A stretch of DNA of 64,000 nt from an uncultured Bacteroidia bacterium (GTDB lineage Bacteria; Bacteroidota; Bacteroidia; Bacteroidales; UBA932), in NCBI GenBank assembly GCA_902780935.1, contig CACZHP010000008.1, forward strand, positions 62,001 to 126,000, given 5' to 3'. The number at the start of each line of letters is the position of its first letter. Position 1 is the stretch's first letter. Shown in pieces: positions 61,558-64,000 of the stretch. The notes under the pieces were generated by a model that saw nothing but the letters and a program-made list of their open reading frames with translations, was not told the origin of the DNA and did not search any database. The translations under genes and the position numbers were made by a program.

Positions 61558-63408
61558 TTACAAAGCTTGCATGTCGTTCAATTTGCGGTAGTGGCCTCCC
61601 AGAGCCAGGAGGTCCTCGTGGGTGCCTCTCTCCACTATCCTGCCCTCATCCATCACGATGATCTCGTCGGCGCTCCGGATCGTTGAGAGCCTGTGGGCTA
61701 TCGCTACGGTGGTCCTCGTGCTCATGAGCCTGTCCAGGGCCTCCTGTACTATCTTCTCGGACTCGGTGTCGAGCGAGGCCGTAGCCTCGTCCAGGATGAG
61801 GATGGGCGGGTTCTTCAGGATTGCACGGGCTATGCTTATCCTCTGTCGCTGCCCGCCGGAGAGCTTGACACCCCGGTCCCCGATCACGAACTGGTACCCT
61901 CCGTCCTTCTCCATGATGAAATCGTGGGCGTTGGCAATCTTTGCCGCCTCGATGACCTGTTCCATAGTCGCACCCTCCACTCCGAAGGCTATGTTGTTGA
62001 ATATGGTGTCATTGAATAGGATGGACTCCTGGTTGACATTGCCGATCAGCCCCCTGAGGGCGGATATTCCCACCTCCTTGATGGGGGTGCCGTCTATTTT
62101 TATCGACCCTTCCACCGGATCGTAAAACCTGGGAATCAGGTCCACCAGGGTGGTCTTCCCGGCTCCGGAGGCCCCGACGATGGCTACCGTCTTGCCTTTG
62201 GGAATGTCCAGGCAGATGTCGCTCAGGATCATCTTCGACCCGTCAGGGTAGCGGAACCCGACATGCTCGAAGGAGATCCTGTCGTTGAACCCGCGCAGGG
62301 GAACGGGGGAGGGAATCTCGGTGATGTTGTTGCCGGCGTCCAGGATCTTGTTGATCCTCTCCATCGACGCCATACCTTTTGGAATGGCGTAACTTGCTTT
62401 GGAGAAATCCTTTATCGGGTTGATGATGCTGTACAGGATCACCATGTAGTAGATGAAGATCGGGGCGTCGATGATGGAGTTGCCCTTGAGGATCAGCGTG
62501 CCGCCGAAGAAGAGGGCTATTGTGATCAGGACCGTTCCGAGGAACTCGCTCACCGGGTGGGCGAGGGCCTGCCGCATGGAGACCCTGCTGGTCTTCCCCC
62601 GCATGGCCTCGGTCACCGCGTCAAACCTTGCGGACATCTTCTTCTCGGCGATGAAGGCCTTCACGACCCGGAGGCCTCCGAGGGTTTCTTCAACCTGGGC
62701 CATAACGTCGCTCCAGAGGTTCTGCACGTCGAGAGACTGCCGCTTGAGGTTCTTCCCGATGACCCCCATGGCCCAGATCATCAGCGGGGCGAAGATGATG
62801 GTGAAGGCAGTCATCTGCCAGCTGATGGCCACCAGGGCTATGAAATAGATCAGGATCAGGATCGGGTTCTTAATCAGCATCTCCAGCGAGCCGGCCACCG
62901 AGTTCTCCACCTCTTGCACGTCACCGCTCATCCTCGCGATGATGTCACCCTTCTTTTCCTCTGAGAAAAAGCCCAGCGGAAGGGCGAGGATCTTGTTGTA
63001 TATCTCCATCCTGAGGCGCTTGACAACCCCGGTGCGGATAGGAATCATGACTGCGGAGGAGCCGAAATAGCAGGCGGTCTTCAAGGCGGTCATCACGACC
63101 AGGAACAGGCAGAGGAAGAACAGGACCTTGATCTCGCCGTACTGGGCGATGTTGACCTCGAGAAAGTGGTAGAGGTTCTGCATCACGCTGTTGCCGATGT
63201 CCTTCAAAGGCTTGTGCCAGACCTCGTTCCATGGGGTGAAGACATAGGTCTTGTCCGTCATCCGGAACAGGATGCGGAGCATCGGCACGATCATGGCGAA
63301 CGAGAAGATGTTAAACACCGCCGATAGGATGTTCAGTACCACCGATCCCCAGAGATATTTCCTGAAAGGCGCGATGTAACGCCTCATCATATTCATGAAA
63401 CCTTTCAT
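61558..63408 (-). CDS. MsbA-like ABC exporter (homodimeric type)
   Basis: A 616-residue half-transporter: six-helix domain (1-about 345) and NBD with Walker A GASGAGKTT, signature LSGGQRQRISIARA, Walker B ILILDEATASLD and switch IAHRLSTI. All catalytic residues are canonical, unlike the exporter half at 5052-6806, so it should work as a homodimer. Lipid A or phospholipid flipping is the usual guess for this type in Bacteroidota. It follows the M28 peptidase gene by 2 nt. Confidence 0.9.
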   Translation of the reverse strand: MKGFMNMMRRYIAPFRKYLWGSVVLNILSAVFNIFSFAMIVPMLRILFRMTDKTYVFTPWNEVWHKPLKDIGNSVMQNLYHFLEVNIAQYGEIKVLFFLCLFLVVMTALKTACYFGSSAVMIPIRTGVVKRLRMEIYNKILALPLGFFSEEKKGDIIARMSGDVQEVENSVAGSLEMLIKNPILILIYFIALVAISWQMTAFTIIFAPLMIWAMGVIGKNLKRQSLDVQNLWSDVMAQVEETLGGLRVVKAFIAEKKMSARFDAVTEAMRGKTSRVSMRQALAHPVSEFLGTVLITIALFFGGTLILKGNSIIDAPIFIYYMVILYSIINPIKDFSKASYAIPKGMASMERINKILDAGNNITEIPSPVPLRGFNDRISFEHVGFRYPDGSKMILSDICLDIPKGKTVAIVGASGAGKTTLVDLIPRFYDPVEGSIKIDGTPIKEVGISALRGLIGNVNQESILFNDTIFNNIAFGVEGATMEQVIEAAKIANAHDFIMEKDGGYQFVIGDRGVKLSGGQRQRISIARAILKNPPILILDEATASLDTESEKIVQEALDRLMSTRTTVAIAHRLSTIRSADEIIVMDEGRIVERGTHEDLLALGGHYRKLNDMQAL

Positions 63409-63410
63409 TG

Positions 63411-64000
63411 TCAGAGTATTTTTTCCAGCCAGTGGAAGATGAGGAATATCCTTTTCTTGAATATAGAATAGTTGAGACTCAGCGCGTTATCCTCAACCTT
63501 ATTGGTCTTCATGGTGATCCCGGAGGTGAAGACCACGCAGTCGGCTCCGGCCCTGGAGAAGACCCCCTGGTCGCCGATCTTCGAGAGGAACATCTCGGTG
63601 AATCCCTCGCTGCCGTAGTAGTCGAAGCCAAGGTCCATGTGGAGACCGTCGGTGTCGTTGGCCCGGATGAGCTCATACTTGTGACGGCCGTCGCTGAGCA
63701 TTATGAGGTAGTCCTTCCGGCCCCTGTGAAGAGGGGAGAGGGAGCTCCCGAGGATGTCCAGCACCACCGCGCAATGGATTTTGGAGGGGGTGATCGTCTC
63801 CCCGCTGACAGGATCCTTCAGCCTGCCCTCCTGGACATCGCTCCAGAAAGCCTCGGCCCCCTGGGAGTTCCTTTCACGGGCGTCGAAGGCCACGAATATC
63901 AGGTTCTTCCCGTATGAGCGCCCCAATTCTTTCATCCTTGCGAACATGTCGGCGAAGCTGACCATCGCCACCACACCGGAGGCGTTGCTGTCAGCTCCTG
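63411..64000 (-). CDS. M28-type aminopeptidase, N-terminal part outside window
   Basis: The C-terminal part of a peptidase M28 domain. Near the window edge the minus strand reads GADSNASGVVAMVS, the M28 motif GADDNASG with a Ser in place of the second Asp. Later motifs are LIFVAFDARERNSQGAEAF (the E-E motif is altered to ARERNSQGAE) and KIHCAVVLDILGS. The frame runs to 64000 without a stop, so the gene is truncated on the right. It heads a minus-strand run with the ABC exporter. The substituted metal-ligand Asp, if real, may reduce activity. Confidence 0.75.
   Translation of the reverse strand, partial: GADSNASGVVAMVSFADMFARMKELGRSYGKNLIFVAFDARERNSQGAEAFWSDVQEGRLKDPVSGETITPSKIHCAVVLDILGSSLSPLHRGRKDYLIMLSDGRHKYELIRANDTDGLHMDLGFDYYGSEGFTEMFLSKIGDQGVFSRAGADCVVFTSGITMKTNKVEDNALSLNYSIFKKRIFLIFHWLEKIL

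Noticed and set aside
59721..61661. 646-codon open frame on the plus strand
   Set aside because: It is antisense to the amidase, VanZ and CBM9-like genes, all of which have clear family motifs. It shows no motif of its own and results from the high GC at third positions.

Overview
The window reads as one contiguous chromosomal stretch of a high-GC member of the Bacteroidota, most likely an uncultured Bacteroidales of gut type. The evidence is the Bacteroidota promoter element (TAnnTTTG with an upstream TTG), the lack of Shine-Dalgarno sequences, SusC-style TonB receptors, GH92 and GH127 glycosidases, ATP-dependent PEP carboxykinase, CcsB/CcsA cytochrome maturation, a VorDBAC ferredoxin oxidoreductase with butyrate kinase, and a Stealth capsule transferase. 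Genes are dense and no gap exceeds about 200 bases. I see no rRNA, tRNA, CRISPR array, phage or transposase gene.

Layout. 0-9.1 kb: nucleoside kinase (5' end missing), DUF362 protein, GH127 arabinofuranosidase, RidA and a heterodimeric ABC exporter. 9.1-15 kb: M15 lipoprotein peptidase, ResB/CcsA, an NfnAB/GltA-type flavoprotein pair and a PrsW protease. 15-22.8 kb: methionine genes metH (split in two), metF and metY, then an Lrp/AsnC regulator and trmO. 22.9-28.1 kb: a probable branched-chain amino acid fermentation operon (buk, ilvE, TPR protein, vorD-vorB-vorA-vorC). 28-36.9 kb: TonB receptor, M23 lipoprotein, MscS channel, purN, Stealth transferase, GT2 and YqeY. 37-47.7 kb: a large putative glycosidase, pckA, recQ (broken at its 3' end) and a two-domain glycosidase ending in GH92. 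47.7-57.4 kb: a TonB receptor with an HMA metal-binding protein, an S66 peptidase, an MBL hydrolase, mtaB, folB, an RsmI-like methylase, a CarboxypepD_reg protein and alkaline phosphatase. 57.4-64 kb: an amidase, VanZ, CBM9-like protein, MsbA-like ABC exporter and an M28 peptidase cut by the window edge.

The most unusual content is a set of GC-rich palindromic insertions that lie inside protein-coding genes. They occur in GH127, an ABC exporter, gltA, metH (three sites), trmO, recQ (two tandem copies), an MBL hydrolase and mtaB, and I found none between genes. They are built from a few shared cores. Core A is 90 nt in trmO, recQ and metH, with 88 of 90 identical between recQ and metH. Core C is 83 nt and identical in recQ and metH, with a diverged copy in mtaB. 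Core B contains 33 identical nt in metH and the MBL gene. Each core sits between long inverted arms whose sequence differs from locus to locus but stays self-complementary. They are mostly translated in frame, adding about 30-120 residues at domain linkers or loops. In metH and recQ the insert coincides with a frameshift that splits the gene. They resemble in concept the Rickettsia palindromic elements, which also live inside ORFs; I do not recognise this family, and it is my main candidate for something undescribed.
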